5,826 bases of DNA, taken from positions 1-5,826 of the forward strand of contig SKHQ01000061.1 of the NCBI GenBank assembly GCA_007116915.1. Reading direction: 5' to 3'. A model generated the notes under the pieces. That model was not told the DNA's origin. It saw nothing but the letters and a program-made list of their open reading frames with translations, and ran no database searches. Both the position numbers and the translations under genes were made by a program. Source of the stretch: Candidatus Methanomethylophilaceae archaeon (GTDB lineage Archaea; Thermoplasmatota; Thermoplasmata; Methanomassiliicoccales; Methanomethylophilaceae). This document shows positions 5,727-5,826 of this stretch, piece by piece (position 1 is the stretch's first letter; each line of letters starts with the position of its first letter).

Positions 5727-5738
5727 TTGCGATAATGA

Positions 5739-5826
5739 TGGCGCAGAGGGGGAGATTCGAACTCCCGAGGTGTCACCACCACCGGTTTTCAAGACCGGCG
5801 CCTTGGTCCAGGCTCAGCCACCTCTG
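5739..5826 (-). tRNA. trnS: tRNA-Ser (anticodon UGA), missing only its first base at the window edge
   Basis: Read on the minus strand, the acceptor 5' half is (G)CAGAGG, with the first G beyond the window. It pairs with CCTCTGC (complement of 5743-5749), followed by discriminator G (5742) and an encoded CCA (5741-5739). The anticodon arm is CCGGT-CTTGAAA-ACCGG, with U33 and anticodon UGA at 5791-5789, which reads serine UCA codons. The T arm is GGGAG-TTCGAAT-CTCCC. A long variable arm (TGGTGGTGACACCTC) with a GTG/CAC stem is the class II feature expected of tRNA-Ser. No intron is seen. The peroxiredoxin-like gene starts 24 bases after the CCA on the same strand, so the two may be read together from the tRNA promoter, which lies outside the window. 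Confidence 0.97.

Noticed and set aside
5715..5792. N-terminal extension of the peroxiredoxin-like gene into the tRNA
   Set aside because: The extra 26 codons would begin at a TTG in the anticodon loop and translate tRNA sequence; the ATG at 5714 has a ribosome binding site and the family-like N-terminus.
1..5826. CRISPR arrays, insertion sequences, prophage or defence genes
   Set aside because: No repeated spacer pattern, transposase motif or terminal repeat was seen; genes are compact and of metabolic or housekeeping type. The tRNA could serve as an integration site, but no duplicated tRNA end is present in the window.

Overview
The window looks like an archaeal chromosome segment, most likely from the Thermoplasmata and plausibly from a Methanomassiliicoccales-type methanogen. 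The archaeal assignment is fairly firm. It rests on a TrmY-type tRNA pseudouridine methylase directly after an SRP54 C-terminus, a small archaeal zinc-ribbon/membrane protein, a fused phosphopantetheine adenylyltransferase/non-canonical NTPase of the kind annotated in Thermoplasma relatives, and GGAGG/GGTGA ribosome binding sites. The order-level placement is inference. None of the eight visible stop codons is TAG (seven TGA, one TAA). That fits, but does not prove, a lineage that reads UAG as pyrrolysine.

Layout on the plus strand: 1-112 is the methionine-rich tail of SRP54, followed after 1 base by trmY (114-701). The only real gap between protein genes, 702-741, carries a candidate TATA box and a short inverted repeat. 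It appears to drive a tightly packed five-gene run from 742 to 5302: a 62-residue zinc-ribbon tail-anchored protein, the CoaD/inosine-xanthosine triphosphatase fusion, an FAD-linked 2-hydroxyacid dehydrogenase (GlcD/D-lactate dehydrogenase type), etfB and etfA. All four junctions in that run overlap (1, 14, 4 and 4 bases), so translation is probably coupled.

On the minus strand, tRNA-Ser(UGA) enters from the right edge with only its first base outside the window. It is followed 24 bases later by a small thioredoxin-fold/peroxiredoxin-like gene (5307-5714) that lacks the usual peroxidatic cysteine. This gene converges on etfA with only 4 bases between stop codons.

The most interesting unit is the dehydrogenase-EtfB-EtfA block (1852-5302). 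By analogy with the bacterial Ldh/Etf (LctBCD) complex, it could oxidise a 2-hydroxyacid such as D-lactate or glycolate and pass electrons to an ETF of the flavin-based bifurcating/confurcating type, linking NAD(H) and ferredoxin. EtfA carries an extra N-terminal four-cysteine motif (CX2CX5CX3C) that could hold an Fe-S cluster where LctC has a ferredoxin domain. Substrate, cofactor content and bifurcation are inferred, not shown by the sequence.
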